Of a DNA stretch of 64,000 nt, positions 18,094 to 27,755 are shown in pieces. The position numbers were made by a program, and so were the translations under genes. Each line of letters begins with the position of its first letter. Within the stretch, counting starts at the first letter, position 1. The notes beneath the pieces are model-generated. The model saw only the letters and a program-made list of their open reading frames with translations, was not told the origin of the DNA and did not search any database. Source of the stretch: CAVPCZ01 sp963702445 (lineage in GTDB: Bacteria; Bacteroidota; Ignavibacteria; UBA10030; UBA6906); assembly GCA_963702445.1 (NCBI GenBank), contig CAVPCZ010000010.1:124001-188000 (forward strand). Direction: 5' to 3'.

Positions 18094-18802
18094 TCAGCGC
18101 GTCACTTCGAGGAAGGTCTGTTCCAGGCGGCCGAAATCGCTCCGGGAATCCACTCTGCGCTTCTTCATAGATGATCCTGCCGCTCTTGACGATGATAATC
18201 CGGTCGCACAGTTCCTCGACGACGCGAAGAAGATGGGTGGACATAAACACCGTCAATCCCTCCTGCGTTTTCTTTTTCAGCGTCGCTTTCACCAGCCATG
18301 TGCTGCGGGGATCAAGACCGAGAAGAGGTTCATCGATGATCAACACCTGCGGATCGTGAATCAACGAACCGGCGAGGGCCACGCGCTGCCGCATGCCCTG
18401 CGAGTACTCCTCGGCCGGTTTGTCGATGAACGCCGCCATTTCAAAGAGTGTGACGTATTCTTCCATGCGCGCAAGCAGCAACGCGCGGTCCAGGCGGAAA
18501 AGGCCGCCCACAAACCAGAGGAACTCCCGGCCCGTGAGACGGTCGTACAGATACGGCTGATCCGGCACATATCCGATGGAACGTTTGGCCGCCACCGGGT
18601 CGGTCTGCACATCAAACCCGTTGATACGGCAGAGACCGGAGGTCGGGCGAAGCAATCCGATCATCATTTTGATGGTCGTCGTTTTGCCGGCGCCGTTGGG
18701 CCCGAGAAAGCCGAAGAACTGCCCCCGCGCGACCGTCAACGAGATATCGTTGACCGCGGCGAATCCATTGTACTTCTTTACAAGATGTTCGAGTTCTATC
18801 AC
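18094..18802 (-). CDS. ABC transporter ATP-binding protein (frameshifted near its 3' end)
   Basis: Walker A GPNGAGKTT, Walker B VLIIDEP, switch His in MSTHLLRVVEE, and a degenerate signature YSQGMRQRVALA; the D-loop region reads EPLLGLDP. The start is a GTG at 18802 (IELEHLVKKYNG) with AAGGAAG four bases before it; the frame extends further only from a weak TTG at 18853. The usual ending, GRLEQTFLEVTR plus TGA at 18096-18094, appears one frame over. A single extra base near 18150 restores ...YEEAQSDSRSDFGRLEQTF... The partner permease starts 5 bases later. About 235 residues when repaired. Confidence 0.85.
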
Positions 18803-18889
18803 GCGTCTTCCTTGAAAAAACCCTCCGGGGTAATTAATCCAAAAAACCTGCAAGAAGCAACGCGCGAGAGGACCCGGTGTTCCTTCATA

Positions 18890-20080
18890 TTACCTTTTCC
18901 CGGCGGGTTTTCCGAGGTCACGAAGCAGACCCTTCCGTTCCATCGCGAGGATCGCCTGGTTTCGCTCCACGACGGCAAGCGCCTCCCGGACCGCCTTCCG
19001 CGCTCCATGCGGCCGCATGAGGGTCTGGCGGGTGAGGTGGTCAAACAGGGTGAGCGCAACCATGGCTTCGGCAACGGGGACAATCCGCGGACAGATGCAG
19101 GGATCGTGGCGCCCCTCAACGCTAATGCGCGCCGCCGTCCCGTCGAGAGTGGCGGTTTCCTGCTCCTTCCGGATTGAGGAGGTGGGCTTCACGGCGATGC
19201 GGACGATAATGTCCTCACCGTTGGAGATCCCCCCGGCGATGCCACCCGCATTGTTGGTGCGTGTGCGAAAACGTTTTGTCACCCGGTCATAATAGATCGG
19301 ATCATTGTTCTCACTCCCGCGCAGCCGGGCGGCGGCGAAGCCGTTCCCGACCTCAACACCCTTCACCGCGCCGATGGACATCAGCGCCTTTGCAAGATCC
19401 GCCTCCAGTTTGTCAAACACCGGCTCCCCGAGTCCGACCGGAGGATTGCGCACGATCACCTCGACGATGCCGCCGAGCGAATCCCCTTCCGCCTTGGCGC
19501 GCAGGACGGCGCGTTCCATGCGCCGGGCGGCAAGGGGGTCCGCACACCGGAGCACGTTCTGCTCGATGCAGCCCGGATCGAATGTCTTCGCCCTGATTCC
19601 ACCCACCTCGATCGTCGACGCAACGATCACGGTCTTGTGCGCCGCCAGAAACTCGCGTGCAAGCGCCCCGGCGGCGACCCGCGCCGCGGTCTCCCTTCCC
19701 GACGCCCTGCCGCCCCCGCGGTAATCGGAGACGCCGTATTTGGCAAGATAGGTGTACCCCGCATGCCCCGGGCGAAAGAGATCTTTCAGGCCGGCATAGG
19801 CCCCCGGACGCTGGTCGGTGTTGCGGATGAGCAGACAGAGAGGAGTTCCGGTGGTCTTGCCCTCAAAGACACCGCTCAGGATTTCCGCACGGTCTGCCTC
19901 GGCACGGGGCGTGGTCACGGCGCTCTGCCCGGGACGCCTTCTGTCGAGCTGCTTCTGAATGGGTTCGAGGCTGAATGGTAATCCCGGCCTGACGCCGTCG
20001 ATCACCACGCCGATAGCGGGACCATGACTCTCCCCGAATGTCGTGATGCGAAAACGGGTGCCGAATGTGTTGCCGGCCAT
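18890..20080 (-). CDS. aroC: chorismate synthase
   Basis: Last step of the shikimate pathway: 5-enolpyruvylshikimate-3-phosphate to chorismate, with reduced FMN. Signatures: TFGESHGPAIGVVIDG near the N-terminus, the first AroC box; GGRASGRETAARVAAGA; and GGISNGEDIIVRIAVKPTSS. The start is the ATG at 20080 (MAGNTFGTRFRITTF), giving 396 residues, slightly longer than E. coli AroC (361); the longer open frame upstream lacks family character. It is the last gene of the aroB-aroDE-aroA-aroC run. Confidence 0.95.
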   Translation of the reverse strand: MAGNTFGTRFRITTFGESHGPAIGVVIDGVRPGLPFSLEPIQKQLDRRRPGQSAVTTPRAEADRAEILSGVFEGKTTGTPLCLLIRNTDQRPGAYAGLKDLFRPGHAGYTYLAKYGVSDYRGGGRASGRETAARVAAGALAREFLAAHKTVIVASTIEVGGIRAKTFDPGCIEQNVLRCADPLAARRMERAVLRAKAEGDSLGGIVEVIVRNPPVGLGEPVFDKLEADLAKALMSIGAVKGVEVGNGFAAARLRGSENNDPIYYDRVTKRFRTRTNNAGGIAGGISNGEDIIVRIAVKPTSSIRKEQETATLDGTAARISVEGRHDPCICPRIVPVAEAMVALTLFDHLTRQTLMRPHGARKAVREALAVVERNQAILAMERKGLLRDLGKPAGKR

Positions 20081-20126
20081 ATGAAAGGATCCTGTGTCTG
20101 TGGTCGTGGGGAAACGTCTGTGAGGT

Positions 20127-21410
20127 TCAGGCCCCGGCATTCAGGGGAGTGCGGGTGAGGGAACCGAGCTGCACCCAGAACTGCGGAAAGGATTTCCGCA
20201 CGCAGTCCGGATCCGCGATGACGACACCGGGCACGCGCAGGCCGACAAGCGCACACGCCATCGCCATCCGGTGGTCACCGTGCGGGTCAATGGTTGCCCC
20301 GTGCAGAGCGGACGGCACGATGCCGAGGCCGTCGTCATACTCCGTAACGGTCCCGCCGAATTTGCGGAGCTCCGCCGCCAGCACACCGAGCCGGTCGGAT
20401 TCCTTGTGGCGCAGGTGCGCCACATTCCTGATGCGCGTCGGGCCGTCCGCGAACAAGGCCACCGCCGCCAGCGTGGGCACCACATCCGGCATCCGGTTCA
20501 TATCCACGGTGATCCCCTTCAAGGGCCCCGTGCGTGTGAGAGCCAGCCCGCCGGCCGTCCGGGACGACACGCATCCCATGTCCTCGAGCAGGCCGACAAA
20601 CCCGATATCCCCCTGCAACGAGTCCTTCCGCACATGCCGGGCCGTCACCGTCCCCCCGGCGATCGCCGCCGCGCCAAACGCATACGACGCACCGGAGGCA
20701 TCGGCCTCCACCTCGAATTCGGAAGACGTGTACCGCTGTCCGGATCGTATGTGGTAGTGGCGATCCCTCATCTCCGGCACCACGCCAAACTGCCGCATGA
20801 CGGCGATGGTCATGGCAACATAGGGAGCGGAGGTGAGGCTTCCTTCAACCGTGACAAGAACGTCGGTGGCTGCGTACGGCGCGCACAGAAGCAGAGAAGA
20901 GAGAAACTGAGAGCTCTTGTCCGCGAGCACACGCGCGGTCCCACCCCGGAGAATTCCGCCGTGGACGACGTACGTGGGAATCCCGCTGCGGAACTCCACC
21001 AGCACACCCAGATCGCCGAGCGCGGCAATCAGATCCTCATTGTGACGTTCGGCCATGCGCGGGGCGGCTTCGAACACCACCCGGCCGGGCGCGAGCGCCG
21101 CAAGCGAGAGGAGGAACCGGAGCGTCGTGCCGGCATTGCCGACAGGTATGGGAACTTTCGGAATCGAAAGCCTGCCGCCGCCCCCCTCCACTTCAAGCCC
21201 GCGTCCCGTCATGCCGGCAAGAACCCCCATCTGGTCCAGCGCATTCCGCATCAACACGGTATCTTCGCTGTCGGAGGGATTGGCCAGAACGGATCTCCCC
21301 TGCGCAAGGGCGGCACAGACCAGCGCACGGTTGGTCAGGCTCTTGGAACCGGGTATGACCATGGCCCCTTCCAGAGGCCCGCCCGGAGTGATGGCCAGAG
21401 GCGTGTTCAT
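20127..21410 (-). CDS. aroA: 3-phosphoshikimate 1-carboxyvinyltransferase (EPSP synthase)
   Basis: Transfers enolpyruvyl from PEP to shikimate-3-phosphate. PGSKSLTNRALVCAALA is the N-terminal signature, VGNAGTTLRFLLSLAAL the second, and RHKESDRLGVLAAELRKFGG the third. The start at the ATG at 21410 (MNTPLAITPGG) gives 427 residues, the normal size. The open frame runs back to 21920 only as a shadow of aroDE. The ATG overlaps the aroDE stop (ATGA), so the two are translationally coupled. Confidence 0.96.
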   Translation of the reverse strand: MNTPLAITPGGPLEGAMVIPGSKSLTNRALVCAALAQGRSVLANPSDSEDTVLMRNALDQMGVLAGMTGRGLEVEGGGGRLSIPKVPIPVGNAGTTLRFLLSLAALAPGRVVFEAAPRMAERHNEDLIAALGDLGVLVEFRSGIPTYVVHGGILRGGTARVLADKSSQFLSSLLLCAPYAATDVLVTVEGSLTSAPYVAMTIAVMRQFGVVPEMRDRHYHIRSGQRYTSSEFEVEADASGASYAFGAAAIAGGTVTARHVRKDSLQGDIGFVGLLEDMGCVSSRTAGGLALTRTGPLKGITVDMNRMPDVVPTLAAVALFADGPTRIRNVAHLRHKESDRLGVLAAELRKFGGTVTEYDDGLGIVPSALHGATIDPHGDHRMAMACALVGLRVPGVVIADPDCVRKSFPQFWVQLGSLTRTPLNAGA

Positions 21411-22861
21411 GTGGCCCTCAACAAAAGCCTGCGCAGGAGATCTTCTCCCGGCTTCTTCCCGGTGAACAGGGCGATTTGTCCCACCCCCTGTTTGATGAAC
21501 ATCTCCATACCCGATACAGGGGAAGCGCCGGCCGATTTCGCCTCGCGGAGCAATCTCGTTACCGGAGGATTGTAGATCGCATCGAACACGACTTCCGTCC
21601 CCGGGGGTATCCGCCCGACCGGCATCTCGCCGGTCCGGGGCCACATCCCCACGGGCGTGGTGTTCACCAGTATACTCCAGCGGCCCGCCGCTCTCTGGTT
21701 CCACCGGATCCCGGCGGCACCTGTGGCGCGCACCAGCGCCGCCACCCGGTTCGGTCTCCTTCCCGCAACGGTCACCGACGCGCCGCGCCGCCGCGCCTCG
21801 ACGGCAATCGCCCGGGCGGAACCGCCCGTTCCGAGTATCAGCATGGATCGCCCGGCAACAGATCCGCACTCCCCAATGGCATCCAGCGCAGCTCCTGCGT
21901 CCGTGTTCGCCCCGAGCCACCCGCGCCGCCGGCGGACGATCGTGTTCACCGCGCCGATGGCACCCACCGAAGGCTGCGCGGAGGAAAGAAACTGCATCAT
22001 CGCCCGCTTGTGAGGAATGGTCACACTGCAGCCGCTCAAGACCGGACCGACCGTGCGCATGAAAAGGCGCAGGTTGGCGACGGGAAACCGGACGTACACG
22101 GCGTCAACCCGTTGCGCGCGGTAGACCGGATTATGAATGTACACCCCCAGGCTGTGCGCCACCGGTAACCCCACCAGGGCGAACACCTTCGTCCGCCTGG
22201 TGCGGAGATGCGCCCGGAACACCTTCTTCATGATGCTCGCGGGAAGCTGACCCGGAGCGGATCCCTTTCCGTCCTCCGTTCCGGCGTATGTGGCCCAGCC
22301 GCCGAATCGCCGGTAGAGAATGCGGCTCGCCTCTCCGGCCTCCCCCATCGCGACGGCAATCGCCTTCTGCCGGTCGGCCTTTGCCCGCGCCAGGAATTCC
22401 ATCGCGGGGCCGAGCTGCCACGCATCGGATGCTTCGAACGCGAGTTTGACCACGTCCGCGCCGGTCGCCCGCAAACGGGCATAGTCGCGTACGACATGCG
22501 GCCGCTTTCCGCCGAAAAAGTGTTTCGACACAATCAACCGGGGCCGGGCATTGGCGTCCTGCAGCATCCTGCTGAACATTTCGTGCGCATCAAGTTCGAT
22601 ATCCACATACGCCGCCCCGGCATCCACGGAGTCCAGAAGCCTGCCCATGCGCCGTGATTCGGATCCGCGGAACCGCCCCCCCTCCCGCACCGGCCTGCAG
22701 GTGGCAATCACCGGTTTGCGCGCCGCACGAATGAGGGAACCGGTGTTGATATCCTTGAGAAGGTCCAGACGGATTTCGAATATGTCGGCGAAGGGCCGCG
22801 AGGCACGCATCTGTTCCAGCGCCTCGGACATCCCCGGACCGGTGATCGCGACGACAATCAT
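21407..22861 (-). CDS. aroDE: bifunctional 3-dehydroquinate dehydratase (type I) / shikimate dehydrogenase
   Basis: A 484-residue fusion of two consecutive pathway enzymes. Residues 1-215 are a class I dehydroquinase barrel (FEIRLDLLKD, PVIATCRPVREGGRF, VSKHFFG, and VVKLAFEA with the Schiff-base lysine). Residues 222-484 are shikimate dehydrogenase (LVGLPVAHSLGVYIHN, VTIPHKRAMM, GAVNTI, the NADP loop LGTGGSARAI, NTTPVGM). The same AroD-AroE order occurs in plants and Chlamydiae, where it channels dehydroshikimate. One DHQ-domain residue region is shorter than usual but the key Lys and His are present. It is coupled to aroA and directly follows aroB. Confidence 0.94.
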   Translation of the reverse strand: MIVVAITGPGMSEALEQMRASRPFADIFEIRLDLLKDINTGSLIRAARKPVIATCRPVREGGRFRGSESRRMGRLLDSVDAGAAYVDIELDAHEMFSRMLQDANARPRLIVSKHFFGGKRPHVVRDYARLRATGADVVKLAFEASDAWQLGPAMEFLARAKADRQKAIAVAMGEAGEASRILYRRFGGWATYAGTEDGKGSAPGQLPASIMKKVFRAHLRTRRTKVFALVGLPVAHSLGVYIHNPVYRAQRVDAVYVRFPVANLRLFMRTVGPVLSGCSVTIPHKRAMMQFLSSAQPSVGAIGAVNTIVRRRRGWLGANTDAGAALDAIGECGSVAGRSMLILGTGGSARAIAVEARRRGASVTVAGRRPNRVAALVRATGAAGIRWNQRAAGRWSILVNTTPVGMWPRTGEMPVGRIPPGTEVVFDAIYNPPVTRLLREAKSAGASPVSGMEMFIKQGVGQIALFTGKKPGEDLLRRLLLRAT

Positions 22862-23944
22862 ATGATGCCGGCCCGGATCAGGTCCGCCGGAAGGGTCACG
22901 CCGATAGCCGATTTCCCGATCTTCCTCGGCAACACGAACACCGGCATGGCACTCAGGTTCTTCTTGTCTGCGGCCAGCGCGGCAAGAACCGCCTTCCGGT
23001 CGATAAACCGCGGCAGGCGCGTCGGCAATCCGAACGCTTCGAGCAGGCGGAGCAAACGGAGGTGATCATTGACGGACAACACCCCGCACGTCACCGCCAG
23101 CCGCCCTTCGAGTATCAGGCCGATCGAAACGGCCTCGCCATGACGCAAACGGTATCCCGAGGCGGATTCAACGGCATGACCGATGGTGTGTCCCAGGTTG
23201 AGGGCTTTGCGGAGTCCCGCTTCCCTCTCATCACGCTCCACGACCGCGGCTTTCAGCCCGACCGCCGTACGGATGATCCGTGCGAGCAACAGCGTGTCGG
23301 TCCGCGTGAGAGCCGGAGCGGAACGCTCCAGGAAGCGGAAGAATTTCGCGTCAAGAGCCGCGGCAATTTTGACCACTTCGGCGAGACCGTTCCGGAATTC
23401 CGCCGGGGGAAGCGTACGGAGCACCTCCGGATCGATGACCACCAGGGACGGCTGGTGAAAGGCACCTATCAGATTCTTCCCCATGGCGTGATCGATGCCG
23501 GTCTTTCCCCCGACACTGCTGTCCACCTGAGCCAGCAGGCTGGTCGGCACCTGGATGTATTCCACCCCCCGCAGCACGGTGGCAGACACAAAACCGGCAA
23601 GATCCCCCACCACCCCGCCCCCGAGGGCGACAATGACGCTGTTGCGTCGAATACCGCTCCGCAACAATACCCCGGTTAGCGCATGGTAGCAATCGACCGA
23701 CTTCGAGCGTTCCCCGGCAGGGACATCCACAAGAACCGCCCTCCAGCCGGCCGACACCAGGAGATCATGCAGCTTGCGACCGTAGAGCCGTCCCACGTTC
23801 GTGTCGGTTACCAGAAAGAGAGTGGCCCCGCGATGCCGCTGTGCGAGCATCCCGGGTAAGCGGTGCAAGTGCGCCCGGACGAATCACCACCTCGTAGGAG
23901 CGATCGGCCCGGACAGGCAGGCGAACATGAATACGTGCATTCAT
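22858..23944 (-). CDS. aroB: 3-dehydroquinate synthase (frameshifted near its 5' end)
   Basis: Converts DAHP to 3-dehydroquinate, NAD+ and metal dependent. The long frame from 23868 carries ALGGGVVGDLAGFVSA, PTSLLAQVDSSVGGKTGI and NLGHTIGHAVE with metal-binding His. The true N-terminus lies in the neighbouring frame: ATG at 23944, MNARIHVRLPVRADRSYEVV, then IRPGAL; one extra base near 23866 separates it from HRLPGMLAQ. Repaired, the protein has about 361 residues, the normal length. A TTGACT-17-TACTCT promoter places the start site at or next to this ATG, so the mRNA should be leaderless. Its end overlaps the aroDE start by 4 bases. Confidence 0.93.
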
Positions 23945-23950
23945 GCTACA

Positions 23951-23979
23951 AGAGTACGCGATGAAGAAGTGAAAGTCAA
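23951..23979 (-). promoter_or_regulatory. promoter of the aro operon, apparently leaderless
   Basis: Minus strand: TTGACT (23979-23974), a 17-base spacer, TACTCT (23956-23951). Only six bases separate the -10 box from the aroB ATG, so the expected start site coincides with the start codon. Confidence 0.65.
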
Positions 23980-24000
23980 TACGTGGCGGGGGAAAGGGCG

Positions 24001-24029
24001 TTGGAAGTGAATCTTCAGTTTCGTATCTT
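24001..24029 (+). promoter_or_regulatory. promoter of menG-mqnD
   Basis: TTGGAA (24001-24006), a 17-base spacer, TATCTT (24024-24029), back-to-back with the aroB promoter. The leader to the first menG codons would be about 45 bases. Confidence 0.5.
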
Positions 24030-24081
24030 TTTTGTGAACCGGAGCATTTCTTCCTTTTCCCAGCTGACAGAGCACTGAACC

Positions 24082-24772
24082 CTGGACAAGCCATACGTAC
24101 GCACGCTCTTCGACGCCATTGCCTGCCGGTACGACCTGCTGAACCACCTGCTCAGCGGAGGGGTGGACTTCTACTGGCGGCGCGCCGCCATTGAACGTCT
24201 GCGGGACCTCCGCCCGGAACGGCTTCTTGATGTGGCAACGGGAACCGGTGATTTTGCCATCGCGGCGATGCGCCTCCACCCGCGGGAAGTCATCGGAGTG
24301 GATATCGCCCCGAAGATGCTTGCCCTGGGCAGGAAGAAAGATCACCCGGCGCAGGCTGGCCGGGGTGATTTCCCTGAGAGACGGTGAGGCGGAACAGCTC
24401 CCGTTCGGCGAACAGGAATTCGATGCCGCGATCGTGGCTTTTGGCGCAAGGAATTTCGAGAACCTCCGCCTCGGCCTCCGGGAAATGTTCCGGGTGTTGC
24501 GGCCGGGAGGACGGATTGTGGTTCTCGAGTTCTCCCGCCCGCGGAGGTTCCCCTTCCGGCAGCTGTATCTCTTCTATTTCAAACGGATACTGCCGGTGGT
24601 GGGGCGCCTGATTTCAAAAAACACGGAGGCCTACACCTACCTTCCCGACACGGTGATGCGTTTCCCGGAGGGTGAGGAGTTCCTGGCCATACTGTCGGAT
24701 TCCGGCTTCACGGCACTTCACGAACAACGGCTGACGTTCGGCATCGCCACAATCTATACGGGAGACAAATGA
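24082..24772 (+). CDS. menG: demethylmenaquinone / ubiquinone C-methyltransferase, frameshifted
   Basis: SAM-dependent C-methylation of demethylmenaquinone, the final step to menaquinone. The first part reads DKPYVRTLFDAIACRYDLLNHLL, then LLDVATGTGDFAIAA (SAM motif I) to LALGRKK. One extra A near 24337 shifts the frame, after which ITRRRLAGVISLRDGEAEQLPFGEQEFDAAI continues, with the family motif GARNFENL and a normal C-terminus. No ATG/GTG starts the conserved N-terminus in frame: an in-frame TGA lies at 24076, so the start is unresolved (a CTG at 24082, or a further error). The stop overlaps the mqnD ATG (ATGA), supporting one menaquinone operon. Confidence 0.85.
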
Positions 24773-25614
24773 CATCCCAGAACGAGAGAATCATCCGCGT
24801 CGGACACAGTCCGGATCCCGACGATGCATTCATGTTCTATGGACTTGCCAGCGGGAAGGTGAAACTGGAAGGAATCGTCATCGAGCACCTGCTCGAAGAC
24901 ATCCAGTCACTCAATGAACGCGCTCAACGCGCGGAGCTGGAAGTGACGGCGATTTCGGCACATGCCTTCCCGGCGGTGTCCGACAATTACTGGATCATGC
25001 GAACCGGAGCCAGCATGGGCGAGGGGTACGGCCCGGTGATCATCTCGCGAAAGTATCGTTCGCTCGACGAGCTTCGCGGAAAAGTCGTCGGCACACCCGG
25101 CCCGCTGACCACCGCAACGCTCCTCTTCCGCACATTCACCGAGGGGATACGCCACATCGATATGCCCTTTGATGCCATCATGGGAGCGGTCGACCGCGGG
25201 GAAGTTGATGCGGGACTCCTGATTCATGAAGGGCAGATCACCTACCACACCCTGGGATACAACAAGATCCTGGATTTCGGAGAGTTCTGGGAGAAGGAGT
25301 CCGGAGGACTTCCCCTTCCGCTGGGACTGGACGTGGTGCGGAAAGACCTGGGCATGGATCTGGCGGTGCGATTGTCCCTCGGGTTGAAAGAGAGCATCGC
25401 CTACGGCTATGCGCATCAGGACGAAGCCATCCCCTACGCGATGCGCTGGGGGCGCGGAATCGATTACAGGCTGGGCGAGAAATTCGTGAAGATGTACGTC
25501 AGCCGGCTGACGATCGACATGGGCGAAGAAGGGCTGCGGGGTCTGGAGATGCTCTTTGCGAAAGCCCATGCAAAGGGGGTTGTGCCGGAGATCCCGGAAA
25601 TCCGGCTGGTGTGA
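24769..25614 (+). CDS. mqnD: 1,4-dihydroxy-6-naphthoate synthase (futalosine menaquinone pathway)
   Basis: Cytoplasmic enzyme releasing 1,4-dihydroxy-6-naphthoate from cyclic dehypoxanthine futalosine. 281 residues of a periplasmic-binding-like fold: VGHSPDPDDAFMFYGL at the N-terminus (the family's SPDxDD motif), ITAISAHAFP-like sensing of ligand around residue 61, GVVGTPGPLTTATLL, and LLIHEGQITYH containing the catalytic His. The gene implies that menaquinone is made by the futalosine route, consistent with menG directly upstream; other mqn genes are outside the window. Confidence 0.92.
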   Translation: MTSQNERIIRVGHSPDPDDAFMFYGLASGKVKLEGIVIEHLLEDIQSLNERAQRAELEVTAISAHAFPAVSDNYWIMRTGASMGEGYGPVIISRKYRSLDELRGKVVGTPGPLTTATLLFRTFTEGIRHIDMPFDAIMGAVDRGEVDAGLLIHEGQITYHTLGYNKILDFGEFWEKESGGLPLPLGLDVVRKDLGMDLAVRLSLGLKESIAYGYAHQDEAIPYAMRWGRGIDYRLGEKFVKMYVSRLTIDMGEEGLRGLEMLFAKAHAKGVVPEIPEIRLV

Positions 25615-25846
25615 CAGATGCGCGCCCCCGGCCGGATTCTCGAGCAGACGCGGTTCTTGATTCTCCCGGGACTGATTTGCTATCGTAGAGACCGCGGTTA
25701 GCCCGTAGCTGTGGAACCGAAACGGAAACGCCCTCCGATTCGAGCAACCGGTGTTGTGCACGGCTATTGAGAACGAACGAAACTGTATGAAATGGTTCTG
25801 ACTGCATCGCTCTCGCCGACCTGTTCGCAGGGCGTCCGGAGGTGCA

Positions 25847-27565
25847 ATGATTGGCACGCGCCTGACAGAAGCTTTGCGCACGACCTCTTCCGGCCAGCGG
25901 CACCTGATCTGGGTACTACCTGAAAGACAAGGGAACGGATCTGCTCCGCAAAACGGCCGCACCTTCCCTACTGGTCTCCGAACGCTCCCTGCAACGCCGC
26001 AAAAACGTCCTGCCGCCGGAAAACCTGGTGGACGAAACGGATGTGCCGGTCGACGCGGGATACATTCAGCGACATCGCCGCAACAGGCGCAGAGATCCAA
26101 CACCGGTCCAGATGGCTCAACGCCGCCAGTGTGCTGGCCACACCCGAGCAGATCGCACGCATTGCGGCCCTTCCGTTTGTCCGCGAAGTGGAACTCACCG
26201 GCCGGTTCCGCAAACGGGACACGGAGCCGGTGCCGGAAGAGATCTCCCTGCCCGCGGAGACGCTCCCGAAAAGCAATTCCACACATGCACTTGACTACGG
26301 CGCTTCGTTTAACCAGGTGAACCAGATCAAGGTTCCCCCTCTTCACGATGCAGGCAACGCGGCGCAGGGAGTTCTCGTGGGTGTGTTTGATGACGGCTTC
26401 CGTTTGCCGAATCACGAAGCGTTCGCGACCATGAACATCCTGGCAACGTACGATTTCGTCGACAACAAGGTGAGCGTGGTTCCTGCCAACTCGGAGTCCA
26501 ATTTCAGGAGACCACGGCGTCAATACGCTCTCCACGATTGGCGGATACAAACCGGGCGTCCTGATCGGGCCGGCATACGGAGCGACATACATTCTTGCCC
26601 GGACGGAGGACACGCGCAGTGAAACACCTCTTGAAGAGGACAAATGGGTGGCCGCGATCGAATGGGCGGATAGTATCGGCGTCCAGGTCACCAGCACCTC
26701 GCTCGGCTACCTCGACTATAATCCCCCGTACACCAGCTGGACCTGGCTCGACATGAACGGTCGCACAACAGTCATCACACGCGTTGCGGCGATGGCCGTT
26801 CGCAAAGGGATCGTTGTGGTGAACTCGGCGGGAAACGAGGGTTTCAACAGCCTGCACAACACGTTGAACGCCCCGGCCGATGGGGACAGCGTGGTTGCCG
26901 CCGGTGCCGTGGACCCCTCTGGCAACCGCGCGTCGTTCAGTTCCGTCGGACCGACCACGGCAAACCCTCCGCGAATCAAACCCGACGTGATGGCACAGGG
27001 GGTGTCGGTACTGACGGCCAGTGCATATACCACGACGGGGTACGGCCTGTCGCAGGGAACATCCTTCGCCTGCCCGCTCACGGCGGGTGTGGCCGCACTG
27101 CTTGTCAAAGCCAACCCCACCGCACCGCCGATGAGGATTGTCGAGGCCATGAAACTGACGGCAAGTAATGCGGCCGCGCCGGACAATTTGATCGGCTGGG
27201 GAATCCTGAACGCCGGTGCGGCCCTTCACTATCTCAACCCTACCGACACGAACGGGTTTGGCCCCCAGCCAATGTCGTATTCGCTTTCACAGAACTACCC
27301 CAACCCCTTTAATCCGGGAACATCCATCACGTATGTGCTCCCGCAAGCGGCAATGGTGACACTCACCATCTATGACCTCCTCGGCCGCACGGTGCGTGTG
27401 CTCGTGGACGGACAGCAACCCGGCGGACGGCGCTGGGCGGAGTGGGACGGTAGGGATACCCGCGGATTGCCGGTGGCCTCCGGTGCGTACATCTACCGGA
27501 TGGCCGCGACGGGTACTGACGGAGCACAGACGGTCCTGACGAATCGTATGATGCTTCTCAGGTAG
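25847..27565 (+). CDS. secreted subtilisin-like serine peptidase with a Por/T9SS-type C-terminal sorting domain (three frameshifts)
   Basis: An S8-family protease read from three frames joined by apparent +1 insertions near 25916, 26067 and 26506. The N-terminal propeptide-like part has YLKDKGTDLLRKTAAPSL. Catalytic Asp lies in VGVFDDGFRLP, His in GDHGVNTLSTIGG, the oxyanion Asn in VNSAGNEG, and Ser in SQGTSFACPLTAGVAALL. The last 85 residues (NYPNPFNPGTSITYVL, TIYDLLGRTVRVL, ASGAYIYRM) form the C-terminal domain used for type IX secretion. SD GGAGGT precedes the ATG at 25847, but no signal peptide follows, so the true N-terminus may lie upstream past another error. Length about 570 when repaired. 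Confidence 0.82.
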
Positions 27566-27624
27566 AACGCTCTCCTCTCCCTCCGGCGACGCGTTTTCCA
27601 CCAGGCAGTGCATATGAAATACAA

Positions 27625-27665
27625 GCAGCAGGCAGGAGGTGGAAACGATCCCTTCTGCCTGCTGC
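27625..27665. terminator. hairpin between the convergent subtilase and lysine aminotransferase genes
   Basis: An 11-bp perfect inverted repeat, GCAGCAGGCAG (27625-27635) and CTGCCTGCTGC (27655-27665), with a 19-base loop. It lies between two converging stops and is a plausible bidirectional terminator, though no long T-tract follows on either strand. Confidence 0.5.
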
Positions 27666-27755
27666 CTGTACAATGCATCCGCCCGCTGCACTCCTTCCGT
27701 CTCCCCGCACGAACTCTCCAGACACGGCAAGCTGCGTCATCCGGCCGTCGTTTTC

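Noticed and set aside
17843..19177. 444-codon plus-strand ORF opposite the ABC genes and aroC
   Set aside because: Spans two real genes on the other strand and has no family signature.
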